Source of the DNA: Macropodus opercularis | Taxonomy: Eukaryota > Chordata > Actinopteri > Anabantiformes > Osphronemidae | Reading direction: 5' to 3' | NCBI GenBank assembly: GCA_030770545.1 | Contig: CM061106.1 | Location: forward strand, 7,183,001 to 7,247,000 | Length of the DNA: 64,000 nucleotides | Shown here: in pieces, positions 38,801 to 50,164 of the stretch | Numbering within the stretch: the first letter of the stretch is position 1 | How the letters are laid out: each line of letters opens with the position of its first letter | The notes under the pieces: generated by a model | Database searches by the model: none | What the model was told of the DNA's origin: nothing | The model's input: the letters and a program-made list of their open reading frames with translations, nothing else | Translations under genes and position numbers: made by a program

Positions 38801-41079
38801 TGACTCGTAGAAGATCAAGTTTCCTTTCTGCAGCTGCTCTAAAGCCAATTTTCCCAGAGACTCAATCATCTTCCTGCTCTTTTTATTCCAGTGTGGATCT
38901 GTCTCAGCTCCTCCATCGTACTTGATGTTCTTCACTTTGGTCTGAACCACCAGGAAGTGGATGTACATCTCAGTCAGGGTCTTGGGCAGCTCTCCTCCCT
39001 CTCTGGTTCTCAGCAGATCCTCCAGAACCGTAGCAGTGATCCAGCAGAAGACTGGGATGTGACACATGATGTGGAGGCTTCGTGATGACTTGATGTGGGA
39101 GATGATGGTTGTGGCCTGCTGCTCATCTCTGAACCTCTTCCTGAAGTACTCCTCCTTCTGTGGGTCAGTGAACCCTCTGACCTCTGTCACCATGTCAACA
39201 CACCCAGGAGGGATCTGATTGGCTGCTGCAGGTCGTGTGGTGATCCAGAGGCGAGCAGAGGGAAGCAGGTTCCCCCTGATGAGGTTTGTCAGCAGCACAT
39301 CCACTGAGGTGGACTCTGTGACATCAGTCAGGGTTTCAGTCTGGTGGAAGTCCAGAGGAAGTCGACTCTCATCCAGACCGTCCAAGATGAACACGACCTG
39401 GAACTGTTCAAAGCTGCAAATTCCTGCTGCTTTGGTTCCAGTGAAGAAGTGATGAACTAGTTCCACCAAGCTGAACTTTTGCTCTTTCAGCACGTTCAGC
39501 TCTCTGAAGGTGAATGGAAATGTGAAGTGTACGTCCTGGTTGGCTTTGCCTTCAGCCCAGTCCAGAGTGAACTTCTGTGTCAGGACTGTTTTCCCAATGC
39601 CAGCCACTCCCTTGGTCACCACGGTTCTGATGGGTCCATCTCTTCCAGCTGAGCCTTTAAAGACGTCTTCTAGTCTGATGGTTGTTTCTGCTCTGTGTGG
39701 TTTCCTGGAGGCTGCTTCAATCTGTCTGACCTCATGTTCATGGTTGACGTCTCCAGTCCCTCCCTCTGTGATGTAGAGCTCTGTGTAGATCTGGTTCAGA
39801 AGGGTTGGGTTTCCTGCTTTAGCGATGCCTTCAAACACACACTGGAACTTCTGCTGCAGCTCAGATTTAAGCTGACGCTCACGAACTGCAGCAGGAGATT
39901 CTGAATAAACAAACAAATAATATATATACATTTCTTTTATTAATTGAACACATTTAATTACATCCACATTTAACAAACAATAAACTTAAGCCTTCATCAC
40001 ATCAGTAAATATGTGATTGTGTGTGTGATGCTAAACGTTGAGATAAATCCTCTTACTGCTCTGCAGACAGTCAGCCAGCTCCTCCTGCTTCATCCTCCTC
40101 AGGAAGTTCAGCGTGATCTTCAGAAATGCGTCTCTGCTGCTCCTCCTCTGCTCTTCATCCTCACCATCCAACGCCTCCTCATCCTCCCTCTGACTCTCTA
40201 AGCATTCTGGGTAATCTGAACTCAGAACCTTCTGGATCTTCTTCAGCTCGTTCTTCACAAACGTGACAATGTTTTCCTCCAGCAGCTGGAACAGAAACTC
40301 TATGAATGACACCATCCAACTAAAAGCATGGAGCCAAACATCAGATCCATGTTGGACACACTGACAATCCACTGGTGTAAAAGTGCAGCATGGAGACGAT
40401 TGAACACAACAGATGAAAGTAGTGGTTGTCCATGTACAGACCATAAACATGGAGTCCAGGTGTGTTTGGTGCTGCTGGGCAGACTGACCACTGGGAACCT
40501 CTGAGCTCTGCTGGTCCACTCTGTGGAGGAACCATGAAGAATGAGCTCACATGATGTGAGTCCACACAGAGACACACACAAGGTAAAGGTCCATGAAGTT
40601 ACGTTTGACGTCTCCTTCACATTAACACTTCAAACACAAACCAACTGACTCACATCAGAAACAAACAACACAACTATTGATCATCATAGAAAGTTTACAT
40701 CAGATTGTTCAATCTGATCAAAACTGACAACAACTCACTTTGACTCTGATGCAGGTTGGTCTTTAAAAGTAATAATAATATTCTTTGACCGGTTGCTCTT
40801 GAAGGACACACAACTGGGTTCAGGTCCAGCTTCAGCAGATTCTTGTCTCTGATGGGACCTGATAGAAAAACAACTTAGTGACTCTCACATATTCAGTGGA
40901 CGTTTCCTTCATCAATGACCAATAATAGTGAATCTTAAACCGTGTGTGTGACTTGGAGACAGAATCATCAGATGGTCTCAGTCATCTCACCTCTGAGCTT
41001 TGGTCTGGCTCTCATGGTCCCCACACAGAGTGGTTTTAGAGGGAGGGGCTCCCTCCTCTCTGTCCTCACACTGATTCAT
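26864..41079 (-). CDS. NLR gene 1: fish-type FISNA-NACHT-LRR receptor (NLRC3/NLRP12-like)
   Basis: Predicted cytosolic innate immune sensor. Eleven exons with GT/AG borders join in phase: 41079-40991, 40858-40739, 40520-40442, 40285-40057, 39900-38097, 35333-35160, 30920-30747, 30465-30292, 29476-29303, 28452-28279 and 27023-26864. The total is 3,351 bases, or 1,116 codons plus TGA, without a stop. Order: an N-terminus starting MNQCEDREEG; an acidic helical exon (FVKNELKKIQKVL); FISNA (FQCVFEGIAKAGNPTLLNQI); NACHT with Walker A GVAGIGKT (about residue 270) and Walker B FILDGLDE (about residue 345); winged helix/helical domain with HLSVQEFLAAL; then six LRR exons of two repeats each. The last exon ends out of the repeat frame with HLRDLVQSVDW. 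No CARD or PYD is obvious, and no B30.2 exon was found. Confidence 0.85.
27656..28072 (+). mobile_element. Solo LTR, family A, copy 2
   Basis: 417 bp, from TGTTAGAGG to CCCAACA, flanked by the exact 5-bp target duplication GTTTC (27,651-27,655 and 28,073-28,077). It carries an AATAAAA near 27,909. It sits in an intron of NLR gene 1, antisense to it, and is the inverted relative of 23,599-24,020. The different target duplications show two separate insertions. Confidence 0.9.
28517..29081 (+). mobile_element. Solo LTR, family B, inside a duplicated LRR-intron unit
   Basis: 565 bp, from TGTAATGG to CTCCACA, flanked by the 5-bp duplication GTGTC (28,512-28,516 and 29,082-29,086). The sister units at about 27,080, 29,535 and 30,525 read straight through ATTCAGTGTCTCAT and so preserve the empty site. 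A TATTTAGG box-like motif and an ATTAAA near its right end suggest plus orientation. It has no similarity that I can see to family A. Confidence 0.85.
31270..34466 (+). mobile_element. L2/Maui-like LINE, long degenerate copy
   Basis: Plus-strand element lying antisense in an NLR 1 intron. Visible parts: endonuclease (YRPPGPYSEF, VVGDFNIHVD, then EPTHCLNHTLDLLL) at 31,390-31,640; RT pieces with PQGSVLGPILFSLYM and CYADDTQLYLS at 32,940-33,080; and a 3' end with the L2 hallmark TTGTAAAGTGCCTTGAGATAA and GCTATATAAATAAA, ending in a GAATTGAATTGAA-type repeat. Numerous stops and frameshifts make it inactive. Confidence 0.85.
34467..35159. other. NLR 1 intron, nothing recognised
   Basis: Between the L2 tail and the first LRR exon. 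A GTAG triplicate near 34,527 and AT-rich stretches near 34,935 are the only features. Confidence 0.3.
36100..36510 (+). repeat. Possible LTR-like sequence in an NLR 1 intron
   Basis: Contains a TATATAAG box (about 36,399) followed by ATTAAA (about 36,467), in the order expected of an LTR promoter and R region. Ends and target duplication could not be fixed. Confidence 0.25.
36650..37380 (+). mobile_element. L2-like LINE relic
   Basis: Matches scattered blocks of the other L2 copies in the same order: CTGAGACCTGGCTGCAGCAG near 36,720, the GAGCCAGACTGACTAAGAGTC block near 36,880, and the GAGAACTAGCAGCTATAGGCC block near 37,180. Frames are broken throughout. It lies antisense in the NLR 1 intron after the NACHT exon. 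Confidence 0.55.
37381..38096. other. NLR 1 intron, nothing recognised
   Basis: Begins right after the splice donor of the NACHT exon (minus strand). No exon, frame or repeat I can support. Confidence 0.3.
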
Positions 41080-41399
41080 GTCCACATCAGCTCACACACA
41101 CTTTCTACCTTCATGTGGAGACAAACACAAATCATTCACCTGCACATCAACTAAAATCCTCCTCCATCATTAGTCAAATATCAGCTGCTCCTCCACTGAT
41201 CATCTCTTCTTCTCTGTTTCATATTTGCTGCCTTTAAAAGCCAAACCCATCGCCCTGAGTAAAGAAAAAGCAGCTACAACCTCCTCTACAAAACAGAGTG
41301 AAGACGGGGATGGGAGGTGTCTCTGCTGAACCCCACTGATCCATCCACACAGTCAAAACCAATACAAAGTATCTGGTGGTTAAATAAAGTATGAAGTAT

Positions 41400-41905
41400 T
41401 AAGTAAGAGGCCTCCACCTCTGTTGAGAGAGGGGCTGTTCACCTGGACATGTACGGCTTCTCTGACGCCTCCTTCAAACCACCTGTCTTCTCTGTCCAGA
41501 ATGTGAACGTTGTTGTCTTCAAATGAGTGGCCTTTGTCTTTTAAGTGGGGGGCCTCAGACACAACTTGTCTCCATCTACCTGCTGCCCTTTCAACTATGC
41601 CCAGGAAGATCAAGACCACTTCACACGTCCCCCACAAAGGAGACACTTAACGACCCTGTAATGGTTGGAGGAGGAATCACGGTAGTTGAGGTTTCACACC
41701 TACTCACTACCCTCACACCCCCTCTGTTCACATAACAAACCCATTCTTCACAGGTGTTAAGTGAAACCCAACTGGAGGATAAATTAGTGGTCTTCACCAA
41801 CTTCTCACAGACTGAAGAAGCCACCTGGATAGATGGAGAAACGTTTCTACTAACTAGAAAAATCCAGTTGCCATGACTCAACCTTCAGACAACTTGACCT
41901 GGATG
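41400..41905 (-). mobile_element. Penelope-like element, copy 1, with inverted 3' arm
   Basis: 41,575-41,407 on the minus strand encodes the end of a GIY-YIG endonuclease (HLKDKGHSFEDNNVHILDRE, then RWFEGGVREA and PSLNRGGGL), as in Penelope/Neptune elements. The adjacent 41,562-41,905 matches the 3' region of copy 2 (44,950-45,335) but in the opposite orientation. Upstream inverted copies of the 3' end are a known trait of Penelope-like elements. No RT part is seen. Confidence 0.65.
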
Positions 41906-44383
41906 AATGAGAACCTTCACAGACAATAATTATTATTATTATTATTTAGAATGCACAAAATAAAATTTTGGTGTATAGCTAATTTGTAATCAGCTAAATA
42001 TTAACAATTGTCTATAGTTTTTGAAATATTTACAGGCCACCATCCTGTTTTCCAGAGTCTGGATTATGACCAAAAAGAGGTGCAGCTGTCTGAAGTCAAC
42101 AGGAGTAAACGTGTCACCGACGAACATTATACATTCATCAGACGCTGTTCATGGTTGTTTAGCTACTGAACCAGAACAGCATCAACAAACATTCACTAAC
42201 CACAATAACAATAACCCTAATTCTCCACTCAGACCGTAAGAGTTTAGCCTCCAGCCTGATAGACAGAGGATCCAAACTAAGGTCTGCAGCTGATAAACCA
42301 AATAACACGTCCTGGAGGTTTGACCCAGAAGGAACTTTGCTACAGGCTGTGATGCAGTGAACCAGCCCTGAAGAGAAGTGTAATGTTATAAGTCCTGCAG
42401 CAGGTGGCGCTAAACTAAAGTGAACCAAATGTGTTGACACAGTGAATTATGTGACACAGTTGCTTCATGTTGCTTCAGCGCTTCAGAAAGCCTCAGTTTC
42501 TCCTTCCCCAACAACAGTTGGTGCGAAAGCTATTAGCAAAGAGTCACGACACAGCAAAACAAACAAAGGCCTGTAGCTGGACAGGAAGCAGCAGCATATT
42601 TTCACAATAAGATCACGGTGATGTTTGTCAGCGTAGTTAGCAAACAAGGCAAAGTAATGCTCTGCTGTTAAAACAATATTTACACCTGAAAATGAATAAT
42701 CTTAATGACAATGACTTACAGTGCTCCTGTAAATGATTATAATGATGGAGTATGAATAATAATCTGATTTATTTCATGTATGTATATACATACAACTGAT
42801 TTTCACTTCCCTTTACTTTGTGTAAATCTGAAATGTTTACAGCTGTTTTAACTGTGACAGATTCAGAGGAACATGAAGATGATTTGGATGTTTCCATTTA
42901 AGTCACTTCCAAGAATCTGTGTGTGTCTAAAAACTTGCAGCCTGACTGGTTGGACTGAGTCTTTGTGTTGTGCAGCTGAACCCTTGAAGCTGCCTCTTCT
43001 TTTAAATCCACTGTAATGCTCTGACACTGCCCAACTACTTCATGGTAAAATTATGAAATAAAAAAACTACCGGTAATCAATTAACATTGGAGGATTTTTT
43101 TGTTACTTTCATATTTATGTTAATGCCGTAGTCGGTGTTGTTTCTTAGAATATTTCTTACAGATGTTTTATTGTGAAAGAACATGTTGAAGCTGTTCATG
43201 CTACTGTCATTGAAGAAAATATGGTGACGTCCATGGTGACATGTGGAAATACGCTGATAAGGAACAAGTAGAAGCTTATGTTGGTGTCATCATGGTCTGC
43301 AATGTGGCTACTGATGGTCTCTGGGACACAGTGAAAGGAAGAAATAGTTTCCGGGCAACAATGTTACTTCAGACGTTTCACATCATGTCACATCTGAGGA
43401 CCTGATATCCTGATTGACAACAGAGACACTAGAGCTACAAGCTGGCCTCCATCATCATCCATGTCTGGGAGAGACGATGCAGCTCCTTCACTGATGTTCA
43501 GCCAATGTTACATACTGAGCACAAGTCAGAGAAGTTAGGACTTGATCTGCTTTCATTTGTTTGTTTACAAGTTTTATTACTGAAAGAAAAAGGTTTTGAG
43601 GCTTTTTCTTGAAGCAAATGTATACGATCGAAACTGAGCTGTAACCACAGATGTTACTATTGTTAATAAAATACAAAAATAAATGAAGCAAAATGATTAA
43701 AGATATGTGTTCTAATGTCCCTCAGTACTAGTGAGGCAACACAGCAACCTTTTATTTGTATATGATTCTCTTGAGACTCATTTGACCATTTCTGAATAAA
43801 AATTGAGGGATTTGCTGACAAACAATGGCCCATAGACCAAAAACTAAAAACATTAAAGGCAATATTTTCAAGGATAAAAAAGCACAAGGGAACCAAGAGA
43901 CAGAAACAAGTTGGATGATAAATAATAGTTTTTAGTGTGTTTTACAGTTGATTTCAGTGTCAAAACCAATCTGTTAACGCAAGAGATGCAGCAGAAAACT
44001 AAAGCGTTTTATAGTCACATTCAAAGCAAAACTCAAATTCAGTGAAATGTGCCTCTGATCTAACTATGAAAAATCTTGCCGCTCTAAAAAGTAAAGGTTG
44101 GTGGATGTGTAAGTGTTTAACAGTGAGAGTTGGATCTGGACCAACACCACAACGATCTGAATAAAAACACCTAAAGCTTTAATTTACACAAAGAGCTGCA
44201 TCAGGAACCAGTGACACTATTATAAACACATCTAGTAGAAACATGTCCCACAAAGTGATCAGAGTCTGATGCTGAGGCTCATTAACACAACATGTTGATA
44301 TTTTGAATTATAATCCAAATGTTTCTGCTTTGTTATTTAATGGTTGAGCTCAGGTCCTTAAAATCTACATTTATATTTTCTGC
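41906..44383. other. Repeat-poor stretch without recognised genes
   Basis: AT-rich sequence upstream of NLR gene 1. Short fragments may be old LINE pieces (for example near 42,050-42,240), but none is clear enough to call. No long frame or exon signal convinced me. Confidence 0.3.
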
Positions 44384-44826
44384 TATACTTCAAATTACCG
44401 TATGTTCTCATTGTGAGTTTTCCTGAATCTCAGAAAACAACACATCAAACTCATGTAAATCAATCAATCTGTTCAGAACCTGCCAACATTTAGTAACAAG
44501 GTTCAAACCCATCAAAGCTGTAACTAAGCATCAGAGACTTACAGCAGTGATGTGACAGCAGAGTCTCTGGGTCCTGGTTCTGCTCCCAGATTAAAGAGTC
44601 CAGTCAGTGGAGCTGAAGGTGCCTGAGCTGGATCACTGCTGCTGGGAACACTGGTACCGACACACTGAGATCAGGACCTTTAGACTGAGCTGCTTCCTGG
44701 TTTCAGGTTTTCTCTGAACGTTCAGTGAACAAACATCGTCTGGATTGTTGGCTTTTGACTGTTGGGGATGAACTGGAACCGACTGACTGGAATGTGGACC
44801 TGACTGAACTGGTTTAACAACTAATG
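44384..44826 (-). repeat. Exon-like duplicated segment, copy 2
   Basis: Partner of 5,069-5,505. It shares the minus-strand SVPVHPQQ-like coding stretch and a GTAAGT donor at its end. Copy 2 carries extra codons (for example a second CAGTCGG unit) and a differing frame downstream. Its position, 3.3 kb upstream of the NLR 1 start, makes a former 5' exon conceivable, but nothing links it to that gene. Confidence 0.5.
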
Positions 44827-44949
44827 ACAGAGGAAACACAGCTACATGCATTCTTTAAACACTGTAAATAAACCAGAGTGACTGCTGCAAAAGAAAAATA
44901 CAGAAATGAGGATCTACATCAATAATTACAGTCGAGAATGCAATCACAG

Positions 44950-45690
44950 TCATATGTCTGTGGAGATTCTCATTCATCCAGGTGAAGTTGTCTGAAGGTT
45001 GAGTCATGGCAACTGGACTCCTTCTAGTTAGTAGAAACGTTTCTCCATCTATCCAGGAGGCTTCTTCAGTCTGTGGGAAGTTGGTGAAGACACTAATATA
45101 TCCTCCAGTTTTGGTTTCACTTAACACCTGTGAAGAATGGGTTCGTTATGTGAACAGAGGGGGGTGTGAGGGTAGTGAGTAAGTGTGAATCCTCAACTAC
45201 CGTGACTCCTCCTCTAACCATTACAGGGTCGTTAAGTGTCTCCTTTGTGGGGGACGTGTGAAGTGGCCTTGATCTTCCTGGGTATAGTTGAAAGGGCAGC
45301 AGGTAGATGGAGACAAATTGTGTCTGAGGCCTCCACCTCTGTTGAGAGAGGGGCTGTTTACCTGTACATGTAAAGCTTCTCTGACGCCTCGTTCAAACCA
45401 CCTGTCTTCTCTGTCCAGAATGTGAACGTTGTTGTCTTCAGTGGCCTTTGTCTTTTAAGTGGAGATACACGGCAGATACTGGTCCTGATGTGTTGTTCCT
45501 CCTATGCTGGGCCATCCTCTTGTGTGATGGCTGTTTGGTTTCACCAATGTCTAGTTCAGAGACTCTTCACTGCATTGAACTGCATATACTATGTTGCTCC
45601 TCTTATGTTTTGGTGCCGGTCCTTTGGATGCACAAGCTTCTGTCTGAGGGTGTTGGTGGGTTTGAAGTAGACGTATGTTGTAGTTTCTAA
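44950..45690 (-). mobile_element. Penelope-like element, copy 2, 5'-truncated
   Basis: On the minus strand 45,690-45,330 encodes, with breaks, the region ending the RT and the GIY-YIG endonuclease (VYFKPTNTLRQKLVHPKDR, then an ETKQP-like block, then HLKD-G and a broken C-terminus). The following 45,335-44,950 is the 3' UTR, also present inverted at 41,562-41,905. In living copies the fused RT/GIY-YIG protein copies the RNA at a nicked site. This one is inactive. Confidence 0.65.
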
Positions 45691-45739
45691 AAATCCTTTT
45701 AAGCTTGTCAGAAAGCTTTCAGAACAGCCTGACACCCAG

Positions 45740-46540
45740 AGCCAATGGAAGAATCTGGTCATTCCTTACATGGCTGGAGTTGCCATGATGCCAGATGCCA
45801 GAATCCATCCTGCTGATTATGCACGTCGAGAACGGCCGTCACTTCTGCTGATGATAATGTCCCAGGCCGAGCCACAGCTGCATTCTGGTAAGAAATAGGC
45901 TGGCTCTCCTCACAGGACTTTATAGGTGGGTTAACAAACCAGCGGAAGGCTTCTTGTACACCGTGCTTGCACACTGCATCGGCTTCAGCCAGCAGTTTTG
46001 CATAGGGTAACCTTGTCATCCGATGAGATGTACTGGGCTGCACAAAGGGTTCCCGGCTCAAAGCATCAGCAACCACGTTTCATGGACCAGGTATGTATTT
46101 AATGTCAAACTAGAATAGAGCCAATTTTGCAATCCATGCTCACAGGCATCCATCCTCGCCTTGGACAGTATGTAAGTCAGTGAATTGTTATCAGTCCATA
46201 CAGTAAATGGGTGTCCTCTCAGCCAGTGGTGGAATTTGTCACACACTGCCCACTTTAAAGCAAAAAACTCCAGCCTATGAGCAGGATACTTAGACTGTGC
46301 ATAACTGAGTGATTTACTTGCAAAGGCAATCGAAAACCGAAAAAGGCTTCTCATCAACAACAGAGATTCTGTAGAGGCAGCCTGTGGCTTTCCCACAATC
46401 CAGCTTGTCTCTGGAGAACATGGATTGAACTTAGTTCCTTCACAGGAGTCAATGTCTGTATCAGGCAAACCTATGTTGTGCAATACTGAATGGAGTGAGT
46501 CAGACTGGCTACTGGGTTTCTCCAATAAAGGATGATCAAG
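45740..46540 (-). pseudogene. Ty3/Gypsy pol fragment (RNase H region)
   Basis: The minus strand encodes an RNase H of Ty3/Gypsy style: SIAFASKSLSYAQSKYPAHR, LEFFALKWAV, TVWTDNNSLTYIL. After a frame change at about 46,070 it continues with VVADALSREPF, the motif that precedes the integrase in these elements. RT and the integrase core are missing, and there are no LTRs nearby. An old fragment. Confidence 0.75.
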
Positions 46541-46617
46541 GAAGGCTGGATGACCCGTCCACCTTAGCCATTAGACTTGTCAATTTTGTCTGGACGTGTG
46601 TCACTGTCACCACGTGT

Positions 46618-46705
46618 CATATATAGCGCCAATTCACAACATCAGTTATCTCAAGGCACTTTACAAGTAAGGTTTTAAGACCTTACACAACTAAACCATG
46701 CGAAC
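46618..46705 (-). mobile_element. L2 3'-end fragment
   Basis: The reverse complement of the L2 tail (TTATCTCAAGGCACTTTACAAG preceded by a TATATAGCGCC block), about 90 bp, matching 59,905-59,980 and the tail at 34,380-34,440. Confidence 0.75.
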
Positions 46706-49200
46706 ACGTCTCTCATCAACTGGCAGTAATTTACGCTGGTCAGTAGCTTTTATCCATGAGAGAGGGGACACATCCACACATCCATTACCCACAATAACAG
46801 AAACTTAGACAACACTTACTTTAGTCATTTTATTGTATATGAGTATATGATTGTAGCTTCAGTTAATCACAGTCAGTGTTTTCCCCAATGACTGATCAGT
46901 AAGATTGAAAAGGTTGATCAATACTGATACCAAAGAGGAAATGGGAAAAAATGTGCTGAACGCGTACTGTGATTAATTTTTAGTTTGGTGCCATTCAGCT
47001 ATAGAGGAAATGCAAAATGTGAGAGGTTGTACTGAACAAATAGCTAAAAATAAAATAATAGCACGGTTTAGTATAAATGACTAAATAAAGGTGTTAATAT
47101 ATATTCATGTTCTGAATCATTTCTCCTGCTAAGCGTCATGTTGATGCCTGAGACTATTTCAGTCACTGGGTGAGAAGCAGGCGACGACCTATGACCAGCC
47201 TCACCCTGCAACACATGCACAGAGATTAAAGAACAGAAGAAACTGACGACGTGCAGTCGATGTAATGCTGTGAAACAGGTTTTAGTCTGTGGTGCAGCCT
47301 GCAGCTACAAACAAAGAGAAGCCAACCATGACTCCTTCACTTCTTTCACTTTGCTCTGCTCATGGAACCATCGCTCACAGCGTCACACTGTTTCTGTGTC
47401 AACTCACACATTTGATTATCAGTAGGTTCATATGAAGAGAAATAACATAACGTGTGTAAAACCAACAGACCAATAAGTTGACAGTCGGTCAGTGTTAGTG
47501 TTTTTTTTCTGTCCTGTGTTTCTGTTTAGTCTTGGTTAATAGTAACGTCCTGCAGTTTGTAGTGATTATTAAATTTTGTTACATTAGTTTGTACCAGTAG
47601 GAACAATGAGGCCAAACCTCCATCTCATTTCATTTAATGTTGGACTTAAAATGTTTCTCACTATTTCATTAGGCTAAAGTTCACATGTTTGCCTCCTGTT
47701 TTCAAATGTTGCTTTTCTGCTGATGGTGGTTGAAAGGAGCGTCTGGACTCATTACTGCCACCACGTGGAATGTTATTAAATAACACAACCTTCAAACAGA
47801 CATCACCCAGTTGAAATATTTATGCTCTAGAAACGTCAACGTCCACTATTACTGTGTAGACACTGACCTGATGTCATCCATCTATAACATTCACTGACAA
47901 GTACTGGATGTGAATCTATCAACAGCAGGATTAAATTCACTAACATACATAAAACATATTAATTTACTCTGTAACAGTTTAAAACGTCCATCAGTGTGAA
48001 ACAACCAATTCTGTTGAACATGTATGTTCAGAAGGTGATTGTTCAGTAGCTGAACTCTGACTTTCAACATCATCATTTTCTATAGAACAGGTCACGTCAT
48101 GGTTTCATTCTCATTGTTGTGTTTCTATTGTGGGGAAGCAAATGAAAACCTAGGTTGAATCACCTTGAGCCTCCACTGCCAGTGAAAACTTGTGGACTCT
48201 TCGTCCTCCCTCTTGTTGCTGCCTGATGGACTCAGTCTATTTCAGCCTTGGTTCTATGTGGAGGTTTGTGGACACGTCTTCATTGAGGAACACGTCCACT
48301 TAAAGCTGCTCAGGGAGGGTTTGACCACATCCTTTGGTAGAACTGCACATTGAGGCAGCGTCGTCCTGGGCCGTTGTGGCTGATGACCCACGCTGTGTAG
48401 GACTTGCTGTGGCCAAGGCTTGTTGGTTGGAGTGAAGATCAAGTCTCCTGCTTTAGCTTCCAGCTCCCATCTGAGACTGAACGTCTGTCGTTAGGAGTCT
48501 GCAGGTACGTCTGGACAAAGCAGAGCAGAACTCAAAATGTGAATATGTCTCTTATTTACGTCTCACTATAATACTTATTTTTGTTGTTGACTTGTCTCTT
48601 TGAAATAAATTTGTGTCTTCATGTAGAAGTTTTATACAGAGAAAACCAGACAACAGCTGTTCAACAGCTCAGCACTGATTCTGTAGCAAAGATGAACAAC
48701 ACACCGATCAGAACAGAATCACCTGACTTTATTAAAATACATATGATTTATAAAAACAGCATAGTAATGTAAGTAATTCAAAAGAAACAAAGTAAAACTT
48801 AATGTCCAGATGTATCAACAACCTGTCAGTCAACTTGAAATGTTATTAAATGAGGTGGAGAAAACAATACTGACAACGATCAATGCGACACAAACCATTT
48901 AAAGAGCAGCAAAGTCCAACCTCCATGATGTCACAGCAGGACGGTTGTAGAGACGGACACAGTTTAGCTACAGCTCAGAACTGGCAGCAGACATGTAACA
49001 GTACAAACATGGAGTCAAGCGCTTTTACATGAACTACACTCAAAAGCTGAGAACAAGCGTCACACGATCAGAAAAGCAAAAAAAGACAAAGTACAAATAC
49101 GACACTAAATAATGGAGGCTGTCAAAGTGCAGACAGCAGCGAGTTAGAAACGTTTCATTAGGTAAAGCTGTAGATTCTATTTATCATGATTTAGTTTTCA
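46706..49200. other. No recognised gene
   Basis: A 62-codon minus-strand frame at 48,442-48,254 (FTPTNKPWPQQVLHSVGHQP) looks protein-like, but I cannot assign it. The remainder is AT-rich and unremarkable. Confidence 0.3.
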
Positions 49201-49226
49201 TTCTTAATTCTTGTCACAGGGAGAAG

Positions 49227-50160
49227 ATGATCTTCAGGATCCTGCTGCTCATCAGCTTCATCTCATGTGTCTCTGGTTCGTTTTATATTTTAGTGATTTT
49301 CAGCTGTTGCTCATGATTGTGTCAGGCAGAGCAGAACCACAACATCACACTGGAGCAGACCTTCACAACCAAACCTGACACGTCCAGTCTCCATCTACCG
49401 TCACACTGAGACTTCAATGGCTGCTGAAACACCATCAGACTGATGATGGAGCTGAACAGGTTCATCACCAATAGTCCAGTTTACACTATGGACAGAGTTA
49501 CTCAGGTTCACAACATGAGGAAACTAAACCACTGTTTACTGTTGACACTATTCACATTCAGTGTTGATCAGAATCAACTCTGAGGGAATCTGGTCTAAAT
49601 TATTCACACTTTCTCCCAGTACTTGGTTCCTTTAAAGAACAGTTTAGAATGTTCTACTTTACAGCTAAAACCAAACCAGACCTGTTAAATGACAGGTCAA
49701 CAGCCTCAATGAGTTTCAGACTTTCAACAACTGAACATCTGCTGTTGCTGAATCTTTACATGTTGCCTGAACCAGACCTGATATTTGATGATAATTATAA
49801 TGAGACTCAGAGCAACATGGGTTCACATGTTAAAGTTGTGTTTCTGCTGCACAGGATCATTAGTAGTGAACGTGACCCAGACCTACTATCAGGCAGAGCA
49901 GAACCTCAACATCACACTGGACTGAACCTTCACAACCAAACCTGACACGTCCATCACCTCAGTCTACATCTACTGTGACCTGGTAACTGGTCTCAGAGTC
50001 TCAGTCCTGGTTCGTCTCCATGAAGGCGTCGAGGTCTCAGAGTCTCAGGATCAACAGTTTTCAGGACGAGTCCAGTTCAAAGAAGAGAAGGACGAACCAG
50101 ACGTCAACTGTCCAGACTCAGGACTGATGACTCTGGACTGTAGGAGTCAGAACATGTGAT
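49227..50160 (+). pseudogene. Immunoglobulin V-set gene fragment (B7/butyrophilin-like)
   Basis: Exon 1 (49,227-49,275) encodes a signal peptide (MIFRILLLISFISCVS) and ends in GTTCGT. A second exon from 49,855, after a CTGCACAG acceptor, encodes a V-set-like domain (VVNVTQTYYQAEQNLNITLD, then YIYCDLVTGLRVSVL, HEGVEV, FSGRVQF). A TGA at 49,923-49,925 stands where a Trp codon (LDW) is expected, and the end of the domain (DSGLYKC region) is scrambled. A partial second copy of the start of this exon lies at about 49,322-49,400. Intact relatives would be membrane co-receptors; this is a pseudogene. Confidence 0.6.
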
Positions 50161-50164
50161 AGTT

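Noticed and set aside
38891..39904. Plus-strand frames opposite the NLR 1 NACHT exon
   Set aside because: Mirror-image frames occur opposite the NLR 2 exon, as expected for shadows of a conserved coding exon.
40942..41154. Plus-strand 70-codon frame also seen at 54,080-53,868 on the minus strand
   Set aside because: It is the antisense of the first NLR exon and its flank in both copies.
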